A DNA stretch of 64,000 nt from Rhodanobacter sp. C05 (lineage in GTDB: Bacteria; Pseudomonadota; Gammaproteobacteria; Xanthomonadales; Rhodanobacteraceae): positions 1 to 64,000 of the forward strand of contig NZ_MUNQ01000010.1 in NCBI RefSeq assembly GCF_002001165.1. The letters are read 5' to 3'. Each line of letters starts with the position of its first letter. The stretch's first letter is position 1. The translations under genes and the position numbers were made by a program. This document shows positions 47,666 through 57,509 of this stretch, in pieces. Under the pieces are notes generated by a model. The model did not search any database, was not told the origin of the DNA, and saw only the letters and a program-made list of their open reading frames with translations.

Positions 47666-48955
47666 CTACGCCCGATGCAAGATGCGCTTTTCCGGGTTGC
47701 GATATACCAGCGCGGTGGCAATCAATCCGCACAGCGCCGCGCACGACAGCCACAGCCCCGGTGCGGCGTTGTTGCCGGTGAGATGGATCAGCCATTGCGA
47801 GATCGCCAGGCTCGAACCGCCCAGCGTCGTAGCGAGGCTGTAGGCGAGCGAGAATCCGGCGGTGCGTACCTCGACCGGCATGATTTCGGTGAGCGCCACC
47901 ACCAGAGCGCCGTTATAGCTGGCGTAGATGAAGGACAGCCACAGTTCCACGCCGAGCAGTCGATCGAAACCGGGGCTGGCCACCAGCCAGTGCAGCACCG
48001 GATACGCGGTGAGCAGGGCGAGCACGGTACAGGCGAGCAGCAAGGGCCAGCGACCGATGCGATCGGACAGCGCGCCCATCAGCGGCAGCCAGATCAGGTT
48101 GGAGATGCCGATGCACAGCGTCACCACGAACACGTCGGACTGCGACAGCTTCAACACTTCCTTGCCGAAGGTCGGTGTGTACGCGGTGATCAGGTAGAAC
48201 GACACCGTGGTCATCAGCACCATCGCCATGCCGAGCAGCACGATGCGCCAGTGGGTGAGCATCGAGCGGTAGATTTCGCTGGCGCCCAGGCGATGCTTGC
48301 GGGCGAGGAAGGCCTCGGTTTCCTGCAGCGAACGGCGGATCAGGAACACGAACGGCACGATCAGGCAGCCAATCAGGAACGGCACGCGCCAGCCCCAGTC
48401 GCTCATCGCCTGCGGCGAGAGCCAGCGTTGCAGCAACAGGCCGAGCAGGGCCGCGAACATCACCGCGACCTGCTGGCTGGCCGATTGCCAGGAACAGTAA
48501 AAGCCGCGATGTCCCGGTGTGGCGATCTCGGACAGGTAGACCGACACGCCGCCCAGCTCCACGCCGGCGGAGAATCCCTGCAGCAGGCGTCCAGCCAGTA
48601 CCAGCAGCGGCGACACCGCACCGATGGTGGCGTAGCCCGGTACCGCTGCGACCATCAAGGTGCCGACGGCCATCATCGCGAGGGTGAGGATCAATCCCTT
48701 GCGGCGGCCGTGATGATCGATGTACGCGCCCAGCACGATCGCGCCGATCGGCCGCATCACGAAGCCCGCGGCAAAGGTCAGCAGGGTCAGCAGCAGCGAC
48801 GCATACGCGTTGTGGCTGGGGAAATACGTGCGCGCGATGGCCGAGGCGTAATAGCCATAGACCATGAAGTCGTACATCTCGAGGAAATTGCCGCCGACGA
48901 CGCGGAAGATCGCCTTGACATTGTCGCGGCGCGAGCGGGTCGGCGTGGCATTCAT
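47666..48955 (-). CDS. MFS transporter, citrate/tricarballylate-proton symporter type
   Basis: The 429-residue carrier has 12 helices and the metabolite:H+ symporter features: [20 protein letters not shown] at the N-terminus, [20 protein letters not shown] between helices 2 and 3, and [20 protein letters not shown]. These match the CitA/TcuC group that imports tricarboxylates with protons. No tricarballylate genes flank it, so the substrate is inferred only. Confidence 0.85.
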   Translation of the reverse strand: MNATPTRSRRDNVKAIFRVVGGNFLEMYDFMVYGYYASAIARTYFPSHNAYASLLLTLLTFAAGFVMRPIGAIVLGAYIDHHGRRKGLILTLAMMAVGTLMVAAVPGYATIGAVSPLLVLAGRLLQGFSAGVELGGVSVYLSEIATPGHRGFYCSWQSASQQVAVMFAALLGLLLQRWLSPQAMSDWGWRVPFLIGCLIVPFVFLIRRSLQETEAFLARKHRLGASEIYRSMLTHWRIVLLGMAMVLMTTVSFYLITAYTPTFGKEVLKLSQSDVFVVTLCIGISNLIWLPLMGALSDRIGRWPLLLACTVLALLTAYPVLHWLVASPGFDRLLGVELWLSFIYASYNGALVVALTEIMPVEVRTAGFSLAYSLATTLGGSSLAISQWLIHLTGNNAAPGLWLSCAALCGLIATALVYRNPEKRILHRA

Positions 48956-48986
48956 GGCTGGATGCTATGGGGCATGGCGATCGAGG

Positions 48987-50105
48987 CTAGTCCGCGCGGT
49001 GTTCCAGCGCCAGATAGTCCTTGCTCTGCATCTCGATCAGGCGTGATTCGGTGCGGCCGAATTCGGCGCGCAGGCGCTCGCCGTCGTACAGCTCGGTGAT
49101 CGATGCGGCAGCGGACAGCACCAGTTTGACGTGGCGGTCGTAGAACTCATCGACCAGTTGCACGAAGCGCTTCGCGGCGTCTTCGCTGTAGATGGTGAAC
49201 TGCGGCACGTTGGAGATGATGATCGCCGGGCCCGCCTTGGCCAGTGCGATGTAGTCGGCGACCGCACGCGGGCCTTCGCACAGCGCGTCGAAATCGAACC
49301 ACAGGATATTGTCGGCGCGTTTGCGGAACGGAATGTCGCGGCCGTTGATCGGCAGCGAGCCGTCCTGCTGGATGGTGCCACTGGCCTGGCTGCTGAAGAT
49401 GCGCCCCAGCGCACGCTCGGCTTCGGCGCCGGGCGGGGTCAGATACACCGGCGCCTGCGCCAGCGCACGCAGACGCCAGTCGTGCGACGAGGCCATCTCG
49501 ACCACGTGGCAGCGCTGTTCGATCAGTACGATCGCAGGCAGGAAACGGACGCGTTGCAGGCCGTCCTTGTAGAGATTGGCTGGTGCGGTGTTGGAGGTGG
49601 TGACCAAGGTCACGCCGCGCGCGAACAGCGCGTCGAGCAGGTTGGCCAGGATCATCGCATCGCCGATGTCGTTGACCAGGAATTCGTCCAGGCACAGCAC
49701 GCGGCAGCGCTCGGCGAGGCCGGCGGCCACCTCGACCAGCGGACTCTGGCGTTCACCCAGCGCGCGCAGGCTGTCATGCACCTCGCCCATGAAGCGGTGG
49801 TAGTGCCGGCGCAACGCGACGCCGTGCGGCAGGCTGGCCACGAACAGGTCCATCAGAAAGGTCTTGCCACGACCGACCGTACCCCACAGGTACAGGCCGG
49901 GGACGGCCTCCGGCTGATCGTTGCCGAGCAGGGATTTTAGCCGTCCGAACAGTCCGCTGCCTGTTTCGGGTTGCACGCACAGCGCGGCATGCATGCGGTC
50001 GAACTCGGGCAGCAGCGCCAGCTGGGTGGGATCGGATTCCCAGCGATGCGCGGCGACGCCTTCCAGGTAGCGCGCACTCGGCGCGAGTGGTGGGGTTTCA
50101 CTCAT
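48987..50105 (-). CDS. zapE: Cell division protein ZapE (AFG1-family ATPase)
   Basis: The 372-residue ATPase has the Walker A motif LWGTVGRGKTFLMDLF, the RHYHRFMGEVHDSLRAL segment, the Walker B region CRVLCLDEFLVNDIGDAMIL, and the C-terminal LSAAASITELYDGERLRAEF with SRLIEMQSKDYL, all typical of ZapE/YhcM. ZapE acts on the Z-ring at late division, especially under low oxygen or heat. It lies alone, downstream of the alpha/beta hydrolase gene on the same strand. Confidence 0.93.
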   Translation of the reverse strand: MSETPPLAPSARYLEGVAAHRWESDPTQLALLPEFDRMHAALCVQPETGSGLFGRLKSLLGNDQPEAVPGLYLWGTVGRGKTFLMDLFVASLPHGVALRRHYHRFMGEVHDSLRALGERQSPLVEVAAGLAERCRVLCLDEFLVNDIGDAMILANLLDALFARGVTLVTTSNTAPANLYKDGLQRVRFLPAIVLIEQRCHVVEMASSHDWRLRALAQAPVYLTPPGAEAERALGRIFSSQASGTIQQDGSLPINGRDIPFRKRADNILWFDFDALCEGPRAVADYIALAKAGPAIIISNVPQFTIYSEDAAKRFVQLVDEFYDRHVKLVLSAAASITELYDGERLRAEFGRTESRLIEMQSKDYLALEHRAD

Positions 50106-50163
50106 GGAACGGCGTCTTGGATGAGATGGATGGGTGAGCGTCAGGCGCGATCGGCGACATGCT

Positions 50164-50859
50164 TCACGGCTGGCGTGGCGGCGGCAGCCAATCGCGCGCG
50201 GTGTGCTTCACCGCGCCGCGCAGATCCATCAGTCGGCGATGGAAGAAATGGCCGGTCTCGGGCATGCGCACCAGTTCCGGCGGCACCGCGAGGCTGTCGA
50301 TCCAGTCGAACACCGCCTGCGGTTCGACCACCTCGTCTTCCTCGCCCATCACCACCAGCCAGGGACAGCCGGGCGGGGTGATCGATTCGAACGACCAGCG
50401 GCCGGCTGGCGGGGCGATGCTGATCAGCGCCCTGGCGTGCAGCTTGGCGGCGTTGCGGATGGTGACGTAGCTGCCGAACGAGAAGCCGGCCAGCCACAGC
50501 GCATCGTCCGGTCGCATGCGATGTACCCAGGCGACCACGGCGGCCAGGTCATCGCCTTCACCGTCGCCGTTGTCATATGTGCCTTCGGAGGCGCCGGTGC
50601 CGCGAAAGTTGAAGCGCACGGTGTCCAGCCCGGATTCGCGCAGTGCGCGCTCGACCATGGTCACCACCTTGTTGTGCATGGTGCCGCCCTGAACCGGGTT
50701 CGGATGGCAGACCACGGCGACGCCACGACGCGCGCCGGCTGGTTCGGCCACATCGCTGACAGCTTCGAGCTTGCCGGTGGGACCGTCGAGCATGAAACTG
50801 GCGGTGATCTCGGGAAAGCTGGCAGGTTCGGCGGGGAGCTCGGTGGGATTCATGCACAC
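50164..50859 (-). CDS. Alpha/beta hydrolase (COG2945-like)
   Basis: The 231-residue protein has the COG2945 pattern: VVCHPNPVQGGTMHNKVVTM, FNFRGTGASEGTYDNGDGEG, the nucleophile elbow LAGFSFGSYV (Ser in GFSFG), the acid region VMGEEDEVVEP and the His in PETGHFFHRR. These small serine hydrolases are uncharacterised esterase-like enzymes. The start may be 50859 or the second Met at 50853 (MNPTELP). It is divergent from acpH with 51 bp between the starts. Confidence 0.88.
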   Translation of the reverse strand: MCMNPTELPAEPASFPEITASFMLDGPTGKLEAVSDVAEPAGARRGVAVVCHPNPVQGGTMHNKVVTMVERALRESGLDTVRFNFRGTGASEGTYDNGDGEGDDLAAVVAWVHRMRPDDALWLAGFSFGSYVTIRNAAKLHARALISIAPPAGRWSFESITPPGCPWLVVMGEEDEVVEPQAVFDWIDSLAVPPELVRMPETGHFFHRRLMDLRGAVKHTARDWLPPPRQP

Positions 50860-50910
50860 GATGATAACCGTCGATCGGGTCCGCCGCCCGTGGCCGTGCG
50901 GTCACGTTCG

Positions 50911-51504
50911 ATGAATCACCTCGCGCATACGTTGCTGGCCGGTGACGACGAGTGGCTGCAGCTGGGCGGCATGCTGGGCGACTTCGTGCACGGTCAGCCC
51001 GATCCGCAGCTGTTGCCACCGCGGGTGATCGCCGGCATTCGCCTGCATCGCGCGATCGATGTGTATACCGACGCCCATCCCGAGGTGCTGGCGGCCAAGG
51101 CGCAGCTGCCGCCACCGTACCGGCGTTATGCCGGGATCCTGCTGGACATGTGGTTCGACCATTGCCTGGCGCAGGATTTTCCGCACTGGTGCGCGCAACC
51201 GCTTGGGGACTATTCCGCTGCGTTGCGCAGGTTGCTGCATCGTCATGATGCCTTGTTGCCGCCGGCGCTGCGGCGATTTCGCGACTACATGGATGCGCAT
51301 GGGCTGCCGGCTGGTTATGCCCATCGCGCAATACTGGGGCACGCGCTGGCGGGGATCGGTCAACGCTTGAGCCGGGACAATCCGCTGAATTCGGCATTAC
51401 CTGTGCTGGTGGCGCGGGAGGCGGTGCTGCAGGAGCACTTCGAGATGTTTTTTCCGCAGTTGCAGGTGTTTGCGCAGGGGTGGATCGAGGTACATGGAGG
51501 CTAA
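50911..51504 (+). CDS. acpH: Acyl carrier protein phosphodiesterase (AcpH, DUF479)
   Basis: AcpH removes the phosphopantetheine arm from acyl carrier protein. The 197-residue sequence starts MNHLAHTLLAGDDEWLQLGG, followed by MLGDFVHGQPD and GIRLHRAIDVYTDAHPEV, with metal-binding His/Asp of the HD-like fold, and LLDMWFDHCLAQDF. The frame opens far upstream, but the ATG at 50911 matches the family's N-terminus. It is not near the pigment ACP, so a link to it is speculation. Confidence 0.88.
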   Translation: MNHLAHTLLAGDDEWLQLGGMLGDFVHGQPDPQLLPPRVIAGIRLHRAIDVYTDAHPEVLAAKAQLPPPYRRYAGILLDMWFDHCLAQDFPHWCAQPLGDYSAALRRLLHRHDALLPPALRRFRDYMDAHGLPAGYAHRAILGHALAGIGQRLSRDNPLNSALPVLVAREAVLQEHFEMFFPQLQVFAQGWIEVHGG

Positions 51505-51656
51505 AGGCTGCGCGTGATGTGCTTCCTCCCGGGAGGGTTGGGGAGGGGTGCTTTTGATCTTCCGGCAAGCGCTGGCAACCCCATCCTGCAGGGGAAGGGG
51601 GCAAACGAAAACGCCGCCCGAGGGCGGCGTTTGGCTTTGCTTTATTGAAGCGGGCC
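51505..51656. other. Intergenic region with G/C-skewed repeat-like sequence and terminator
   Basis: A stretch CTCCCGGGAGGGTTGGGGAG followed by GGG (about 51528-51550) resembles the short G-run repeats scattered in many high-GC genomes. The remaining part contains the terminator at 51608-51632. No gene is seen. Confidence 0.45.
51608..51632 (-). terminator. Terminator of the cytochrome c gene
   Basis: AAACGCCGCCC (51609-51619) pairs with GGGCGGCGTTT (51622-51632). On the minus strand it is followed by TTTTCGTTTGC, so it terminates the minus-strand cytochrome gene; it could also stop acpH transcription. Confidence 0.8.
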
Positions 51657-52178
51657 TTACTTGGCCTGACCGACGATCCAGGTGACGGCAGCCTTGACCT
51701 GCTCGTCGGTAAGCGCCGGATTGCCGCCCTTCGGCGGCATGAAGTTGCCATCCGGGCCGTGGTACCCCTCGGTGGCATGCTTGATCAGGGTGTCCAAGCC
51801 TTCGGCGATGCGCGGGCCCCACATCGACTTGTCGCCCAGCTTCGGTGCGCCGGCGACGCCGGAGGTATGACAGCTGGTGCACAGATTCTGGTAGATGGTC
51901 TTGCCGTCGGTGGTGCCGCCGTAGGCGACCTGCGAGGCGGCGGCCTTGGCGGCTGCGTCGGCGGCGGCCTGCATCGCGGCGCGGCCGGTATTGCCGGCGT
52001 AGACGGCGCCGGCCGGAGCGATCCGCTCGGCAATCTGTGCCGGCTGGTCCGGATTGGTCTCGTGCGGCGCGTGCTCGTAAATCGCCAGTGCCGAGAAGAT
52101 CAGCACCACCGTCAGCACTGCCAGGCCGCCGATCATGACGGAGAACTGGCGCAGGACGCTCTGATCGGATTTGCTCAT
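51657..52178 (-). CDS. Membrane-anchored cytochrome c5-type protein
   Basis: The 173-residue protein has an N-terminal membrane anchor (VMIGGLAVLTVVLIFSALAI), an Ala-rich linker (AAMQAAADAAAKAAA) and one c-type heme domain: CTSCH (C100, C103, H104) with axial Met147 in NFMPPKGG. The YQNLCTSCHTSGVAGAPKLG pattern is that of cytochrome c5. It would shuttle electrons in the periplasm while tethered to the inner membrane. I start at MSKSDQSVLRQ (52178). A near-consensus -10 (TATAAT) lies upstream at 52350-52355. Confidence 0.9.
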   Translation of the reverse strand: MSKSDQSVLRQFSVMIGGLAVLTVVLIFSALAIYEHAPHETNPDQPAQIAERIAPAGAVYAGNTGRAAMQAAADAAAKAAASQVAYGGTTDGKTIYQNLCTSCHTSGVAGAPKLGDKSMWGPRIAEGLDTLIKHATEGYHGPDGNFMPPKGGNPALTDEQVKAAVTWIVGQAK

Positions 52179-52664
52179 GGGACCGCTCACGCACGTACTC
52201 CTGTCAGTGGGCAGGGCGGCAGGGCCACGATGGCCGTCCCGGCATGCCTGATTTGCTTGTACTGGATCACCGGGAGCCGTGGAAGCACGGCATCAATGCC
52301 CGGTTGCCGCCAGACCCGTGATCCGGATCAAACAGACAGCCAGTCGCGGATTATAAACGAAGCGCGAGGCAAGTTTCAGGCCTCCGTGCAGGGTCTCGAA
52401 CGGTGGTGCCCGGTTTTCGTTGCGCTTGTCGCAACCCTTGCTGCAGGCCGCGCAGCGGCGGCCCCTGCCATCGGTCATGGCCCACCCCTGTCAACCGGCA
52501 TTGTTCAAGTTCGTTCAACTGCCCCTATGCTTTCGCCCCGAGAGAAGTCGGTCGGACTTTGTCCAGGCGGGTGAAGCCGACAAGCTTCGTACACATCAGA
52601 AATGCATACTGCGCGATGGTGTGCCCGGTAGTCGCGCCGTTCCAGTTCAGTCCAGGAGTTTCAC
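52179..52664. other. 486-bp divergent intergenic region
   Basis: No gene is seen. On the minus strand TATAAT (52350-52355) is a good -10 with a weak -35 17 bp upstream (TGAAAC), fitting the cytochrome gene. Near the other end a 10-bp-period direct repeat GTTCAA (52503-52508 and 52513-52518) precedes a region that should hold the promoter of the RND adaptor gene. A strong AGGAG precedes its ATG. Confidence 0.6.
52350..52378 (-). promoter_or_regulatory. Candidate promoter of the cytochrome c gene
   Basis: On the minus strand TGAAAC (52373-52378) and TATAAT (52350-52355) are separated by 17 bp. The -10 is perfect and the -35 is weak. It would leave a 5' leader of about 165 nt. Confidence 0.45.
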
Positions 52665-53933
52665 ATGTCGCGTTTTTGGAAGATCGCGTTGATCGTCATT
52701 GCCGTGGTCGTGGTGGTCGCGATCGGCTTCCGGCTGCTGCACACGCCGGCTGCAACCAGCGGCAGGCACCGGCATGGGGCCGCTGCGGATACCAGCGCTG
52801 ATTCGAGCAAGGATGGACAGGCCGGCCAGGACAATGCGCCGGTGCCGGTCACGGTCGAGCCGGTGGTGAGCCAGAACGTGCCGATCTACCTGACCGGTCT
52901 GGGCACCGTGCAGGCGCTCAACACCGTGACGATCAACTCGCAGGTCGCCGGGCAGATGATGAGCATCAATTTCACCGAGGGCCAGTCGGTGAAGAAGGGC
53001 GATCTGCTGGCGCAGATCGATCCGCGTACCTTCCAGGCGAACTATGACCAGGCGGTCGCCAAGCAGAAGCAGGACCAGGCCCTGCTCGCCACCGCGCAGA
53101 GCACGCTCAAGCGCAACCAGGCATTGGTGGCCAGCGGTTACGTGGCCGCGCTGGACATGGATACCTTCCGCAACAACGTGGGACAGCTGACCGCCACCGT
53201 TGCGGCCGACGAGGCCGCGATGCATTCGTCCAAGGTGCAGCTGGATTTCACCCGCATCATCGCGCCATGCGATTGCGTCACCGGCATCCGCAGCGTGGAT
53301 CCGGGCAATGTGGTGACCACCAGCACGGCCATCGTCACGTTGACCCAGGTGCACCCGATCTATGTGATTTTCTACCTGCCCGAGCAGAACCTTGAAGTCG
53401 TGCGCAATGCGTTCAAGGGTGGCGCCCAGCTCGAGGTGGCGGCGCTGGATCGTACCGACTCCCATCCGCTGGCCAATGGCGGCGTGCTGCAGGTGATCGA
53501 CAACCAGATCGACACCAGCACCGGCACGTTCAAGCTGCGTGCGCAGTTCCCCAATGCAGACAACACCTTGTGGCCGGGCCAGTTCGTCAACGTGCAGCTG
53601 AAGGTGCGCACGGATGCGGGCGGTCTGGTGATCCCGGCACAAGCCGTGCAGCGCGGCCCGGATGGCGATTACGTGTATCAGCTGCAGGACGACAAGACGG
53701 TGAAGATGCAGCCGGTGACGGTGGCCAATGAAGTGGGCGCCAGCCACGTGATGATCAGCAAGGGTCTGGCGGTGGGTGACCAGGTGGTCACCGAGGGCCA
53801 GTTCCGGCTCAAGCCCGGCAGCAAGGTGCAGGCGCTGAAACCCGGCGAAGTACCGGCAGCGCCTTCCGCCGCCGAGCTGCAGAAGTCCAAGCAGAACGGT
53901 CAGAAGGGTGGTGGCCGCCGTGGCGGTGGCTGA
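52665..53933 (+). CDS. RND efflux pump periplasmic adaptor (MdtA-like)
   Basis: The 422-residue membrane-fusion protein starts with an N-terminal anchor (RFWKIALIVIAVVVVVAIGF) and has the lipoyl halves (SQVAGQMMSINFTEGQSVKK, DLLAQIDPRTFQANYDQAVA), an alpha-hairpin (QALLATAQSTLKRNQALVAS), a beta-barrel and a membrane-proximal domain. The GLGTVQALNTVTINSQVAGQ segment is typical of the MdtA subgroup. It bridges the RND permeases and an outer-membrane channel. The C-terminus has a Gly/Arg-rich tail (GGGRRGGG). It precedes two permease genes, as in mdtABC. Confidence 0.92.
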   Translation: MSRFWKIALIVIAVVVVVAIGFRLLHTPAATSGRHRHGAAADTSADSSKDGQAGQDNAPVPVTVEPVVSQNVPIYLTGLGTVQALNTVTINSQVAGQMMSINFTEGQSVKKGDLLAQIDPRTFQANYDQAVAKQKQDQALLATAQSTLKRNQALVASGYVAALDMDTFRNNVGQLTATVAADEAAMHSSKVQLDFTRIIAPCDCVTGIRSVDPGNVVTTSTAIVTLTQVHPIYVIFYLPEQNLEVVRNAFKGGAQLEVAALDRTDSHPLANGGVLQVIDNQIDTSTGTFKLRAQFPNADNTLWPGQFVNVQLKVRTDAGGLVIPAQAVQRGPDGDYVYQLQDDKTVKMQPVTVANEVGASHVMISKGLAVGDQVVTEGQFRLKPGSKVQALKPGEVPAAPSAAELQKSKQNGQKGGGRRGGG

Positions 53934-54099
53934 CAAGCTGCGCTTCGTGTTGCGGGTGATGCCGGCGTATTCGCCGCTCACCTGCAGCGGCCGGCTCATG
54001 CGAAATCTGCATCCATGCCGTCCTGATTCGCCCGGATTTGATGCCGTACTTCCATTGATGGTCGACCACGACCACGCCTACTGACGGTTGCGACGCCCC

Positions 54100-57000
54100 A
54101 TGGGATTTTCGACGCTCTTCATTCGCCGGCCGATTGCCACCTCGCTGCTGATGGTGGCGATCCTGCTGCTCGGCATCCTCGGTTACCGCCAGCTGCCGGT
54201 GTCGGCGCTGCCGGAGATCGAGGCGCCCAGCCTGGTGGTGACCACGCAATATCCGGGTGCCAGTGCCGCCACCATGGCTTCGCTGGTGACCACGCCGCTG
54301 GAGCGCAACCTCGGTCAGATCTCCGGCTTGTCGATGATGACTTCCGATTCGTCGGCCGGTCTGTCGACGATCGTGCTGCAGTTCAACATGGATCGCGACA
54401 TCGATATCGCGGCGCAGGACGTGCAGTCGGCGCTGAACCAGGCACGCGGCACGCTGCCCAGCACGCTGCCGTATCCACCGGTGTACAACCGGGTGAATCC
54501 GGCCGATGCACCAATCCTCACGCTGGAGCTCACTTCCGACAGCCTGCCGCTGCGCGATGTGAACAACTACGCCGATTCGATCCTGGCGCAGAAGCTGTCG
54601 CAGGTGCAGGGCGTTGGTCTGGTGTCGATCGCCGGCAACGTGCGCCCGGCCGTGCGCGTGCAGGTGAATCCGGCGCAGCTGTCGAATCTCGGCATGACCA
54701 TGGAGGACGTGCGCAGTGCGCTCACCCAGGCCAACGTGAACGCGCCGAAGGGCACGCTGAACGGCGCCACGCAGAGCTACAGCATCGGCACCAATGACCA
54801 GCTGGCCACCGCCGCGGAATACAAGAACACCATCATCAGTTACCAGAACAATTCGGCGGTGCGTCTCTCCGACGTGGCCAACGTGGTGGATGGTGCGGAG
54901 AACGACCAGCTCGCCGCATGGGCGAACGGCAAGCCGGCGGTACTGCTGGATATCCGTCGTCAGCCCGGCGCGAACATCGTGCAGACGGTGGAGTCGATTC
55001 GGCAGATCCTGCCGCAGTTGCGCGCGGTGCTGCCGGCCAATGTGCATCTGGATGTGTTTGCCGACCGCACGGTGACCATCCGCGCCTCGGTGCACGATGT
55101 GGAGTTCACCCTGCTGTTGACCATCTTCCTGGTGGTGGCGGTGATCTTCGTGTTCCTGCGCCGGTTGTGGGCCACCGTGATTCCGTCGGTGGCGGTGCCG
55201 CTGTCGCTGCTGGGCACGTTCGGCGTGATGGCCTTCACCGGCATGTCGCTGGACAATCTCTCGCTGATGGCGCTCACCGTCGCTACCGGCTTCGTGGTGG
55301 ACGATGCGATCGTGATGATCGAGAACATCGTGCGCTACATCGAACAGGGCAAGGACGGCAAGGAAGCGGCCGAGATCGGTGCGAAGGAGATCGGCTTCAC
55401 CGTGCTGTCGCTGACCGTGTCGCTGGTCGCGGTGTTCCTGCCGCTGCTGCTGATGCCAGGCGTCACCGGCCGGCTGTTCCACGAATTCGCGTGGGTGCTG
55501 ACCATCGCGGTGACCATCTCGATGCTGGTGTCGCTGACCCTGACCCCGATGATGTGCGCCTACCTGCTCAAGGCCGACCAGTTGCCCGAGGGTGACGACG
55601 CGCATGAACGTCATGCCGCAGCCGGCAAGAAGAACCTGTGGACGCGCACCGTCAACGTCTACGAGAGCTCGCTGGACTGGGTGCTCGATCATCGTCCGCT
55701 GACCATGCTGGTAGCCGGCGCCGCGGTAGTGCTTACCGTGTTCCTGTACATCGTGATTCCCAAGGGTCTGCTGCCCGAACAGGACACCGGCCTGATCACC
55801 GGCGTGGTACAGGCAGATCAGAACGTGGCGTTCCCGCAGATGGAGCAACGTACCCAGGCGGTGGCCGAGGCGTTGCGCAAACAGGCCGGTGTGGCCGGTG
55901 TGGCGGCCTTCATCGGCGCCGGTTCGGTCAACCCCACGCTCAACCAGGGCCAGCTCAGCATTGTGCTGAAGGATCGCGGCGATCGCGCCAGTCTGGACAC
56001 GATGGTGGCGAACCTGCAGGCTGCAGCGGCAGGCATTCCTGGCATCGCGTTGTACCTCAAGCCGGTGCAGGACGTGACACTCGACAGCCAGGTGTCTGCC
56101 ACCGAATACCAGTACTCGATGTCGGACGTGAACGCTACGGAGTTGTCCGGTTATGCCAACCAGATGACCCAGGCGATGCGTCAGCGCCCGGAGCTGGCCG
56201 ACGTCGGCAACAATCTTGCTGACCAGGGCACGGCGCTGAAGCTGACCATCGATCGCGACAAGGCCAGTCGGCTCGGCGTGCCGGTGCAGACCATCGACGA
56301 CACACTGTACGACTCGTTCGGCCAGCGCCAGATCTCGACCATCTTCACCCAGCTCAACCAGTACCGCGTGGTGCTCGAAGTGGCGCCGCAGTTTCGCACC
56401 AGCACCTCGCTGCTGAATCAGTTGGCGGTGAAGAGCAACGGCAATGGTGCGCTCACCGGCAGCAATGCGACCAGTTTCGGCCAGGCCGCGTCGAGCAATT
56501 CGTCGACCAGCACCGGCATCAATGTCGCCAATACCGGTGTGATCATCGGCACCGGCAGCATCATTCCGATTGCCTCGCTGGCGACGTCGGAGGTCACCAC
56601 CTCGCCGCTGGTGGTAAGCCATCAGCAGCAGCTGCCTGCGGTGACGGTTTCGTTCAACCTGGCACCGGGCTATTCGCTGTCGCAGGCGGTGGATGCGATT
56701 CACGATATCGAGAAGCAGATGAACTTCCCGCCACAGGTGCGTGGCCAGTTCATCGGCAAGGCGGCGGAGTTTTCCTCGAGCCTCGGTGATGAAGTACTGC
56801 TGCTGCTCGCGGCGATCATCGTGATCTACATCGTGCTGGGCGTGCTGTACGAGAGCTACATCCACCCGCTGACGATCATTTCCACGTTGCCGCCGGCGGG
56901 TGTCGGCGCGCTGCTGGCGCTGATCCTGTGCGGCATGAGCCTGTCGGTGGACGGCATCGTCGGCATCGTGCTGCTGATCGGTATCGTCAAGAAGAACGCG

Positions 57001-57333
57001 ATCATGATGATCGACTTCGCGATCGAGGCGAAGCGCACCGGCCTCAACGCGCACGATGCGATCCGCCGCGCCTGCCTGCTGCGCTTCCGTCCGATCATGA
57101 TGACCACCGCAGCCGCGATGCTCGGCGCGCTGCCGCTGGCGCTGGGTAACGGCATCGGTTCGGAACTGCGTCGGCCGCTCGGCGTATCGATTGTCGGTGG
57201 CCTGCTTTTGTCGCAGCTGGTGACGCTGTACACCACGCCGGTGATCTATCTGTACATGGAGCGTTTCTCCGACTGGCTCGCCGCGCGCCGCGAACAGCGT
57301 GCACTCCGGCACGCGAGCCAGGACGCTGCGTGA
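54100..57333 (+). CDS. RND multidrug efflux permease 1 (MdtB-like)
   Basis: The ~1077-residue inner-membrane pump starts MGFSTLFIRRPIATSLLMVA and has the RND landmarks: the first loop YPGASAATMASLVTTPLERN, TM4 region LMALTVATGFVVDDAIVMIE with the paired Asp residues of proton relay, and the second-half GVLYESYIHPLTIISTLPPA. A Ser/Asn-rich insertion (ATSFGQAASSNSSTSTGINV) interrupts the docking-region porter domain near residue 790-810. A TTG at 54088 is an alternative start. The pump exports drugs or metabolites with proton exchange. Confidence 0.93.
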   Translation: MGFSTLFIRRPIATSLLMVAILLLGILGYRQLPVSALPEIEAPSLVVTTQYPGASAATMASLVTTPLERNLGQISGLSMMTSDSSAGLSTIVLQFNMDRDIDIAAQDVQSALNQARGTLPSTLPYPPVYNRVNPADAPILTLELTSDSLPLRDVNNYADSILAQKLSQVQGVGLVSIAGNVRPAVRVQVNPAQLSNLGMTMEDVRSALTQANVNAPKGTLNGATQSYSIGTNDQLATAAEYKNTIISYQNNSAVRLSDVANVVDGAENDQLAAWANGKPAVLLDIRRQPGANIVQTVESIRQILPQLRAVLPANVHLDVFADRTVTIRASVHDVEFTLLLTIFLVVAVIFVFLRRLWATVIPSVAVPLSLLGTFGVMAFTGMSLDNLSLMALTVATGFVVDDAIVMIENIVRYIEQGKDGKEAAEIGAKEIGFTVLSLTVSLVAVFLPLLLMPGVTGRLFHEFAWVLTIAVTISMLVSLTLTPMMCAYLLKADQLPEGDDAHERHAAAGKKNLWTRTVNVYESSLDWVLDHRPLTMLVAGAAVVLTVFLYIVIPKGLLPEQDTGLITGVVQADQNVAFPQMEQRTQAVAEALRKQAGVAGVAAFIGAGSVNPTLNQGQLSIVLKDRGDRASLDTMVANLQAAAAGIPGIALYLKPVQDVTLDSQVSATEYQYSMSDVNATELSGYANQMTQAMRQRPELADVGNNLADQGTALKLTIDRDKASRLGVPVQTIDDTLYDSFGQRQISTIFTQLNQYRVVLEVAPQFRTSTSLLNQLAVKSNGNGALTGSNATSFGQAASSNSSTSTGINVANTGVIIGTGSIIPIASLATSEVTTSPLVVSHQQQLPAVTVSFNLAPGYSLSQAVDAIHDIEKQMNFPPQVRGQFIGKAAEFSSSLGDEVLLLLAAIIVIYIVLGVLYESYIHPLTIISTLPPAGVGALLALILCGMSLSVDGIVGIVLLIGIVKKNAIMMIDFAIEAKRTGLNAHDAIRRACLLRFRPIMMTTAAAMLGALPLALGNGIGSELRRPLGVSIVGGLLLSQLVTLYTTPVIYLYMERFSDWLAARREQRALRHASQDAA

Positions 57334-57509
57334 TGCAGCCCATGTTCCACCGGGACCCCGCCATCGCGGGAGTCCCTGGTGGACAATGAAGCAGTTGGCC
57401 GCTCATCTCCGTATCACTCAACCATTTTGCGGTTGATGCGTTAGCACGGGATGAGACTTTCACGCGCCGCCTGGCATAACGTCATCCGTACCCTGGTCAA
57501 GCTTGATCC

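Noticed and set aside
47537..49099. A 520-residue plus-strand open frame
   Set aside because: It is antisense to the citrate-type MFS carrier and composed largely of His, Gln, Arg and Glu, typical of shadow frames.
53809..57312. A 1167-residue minus-strand open frame
   Set aside because: It is a shadow of the RND permease 1 gene. The translation is dominated by R, H, Q and G and has no domain.
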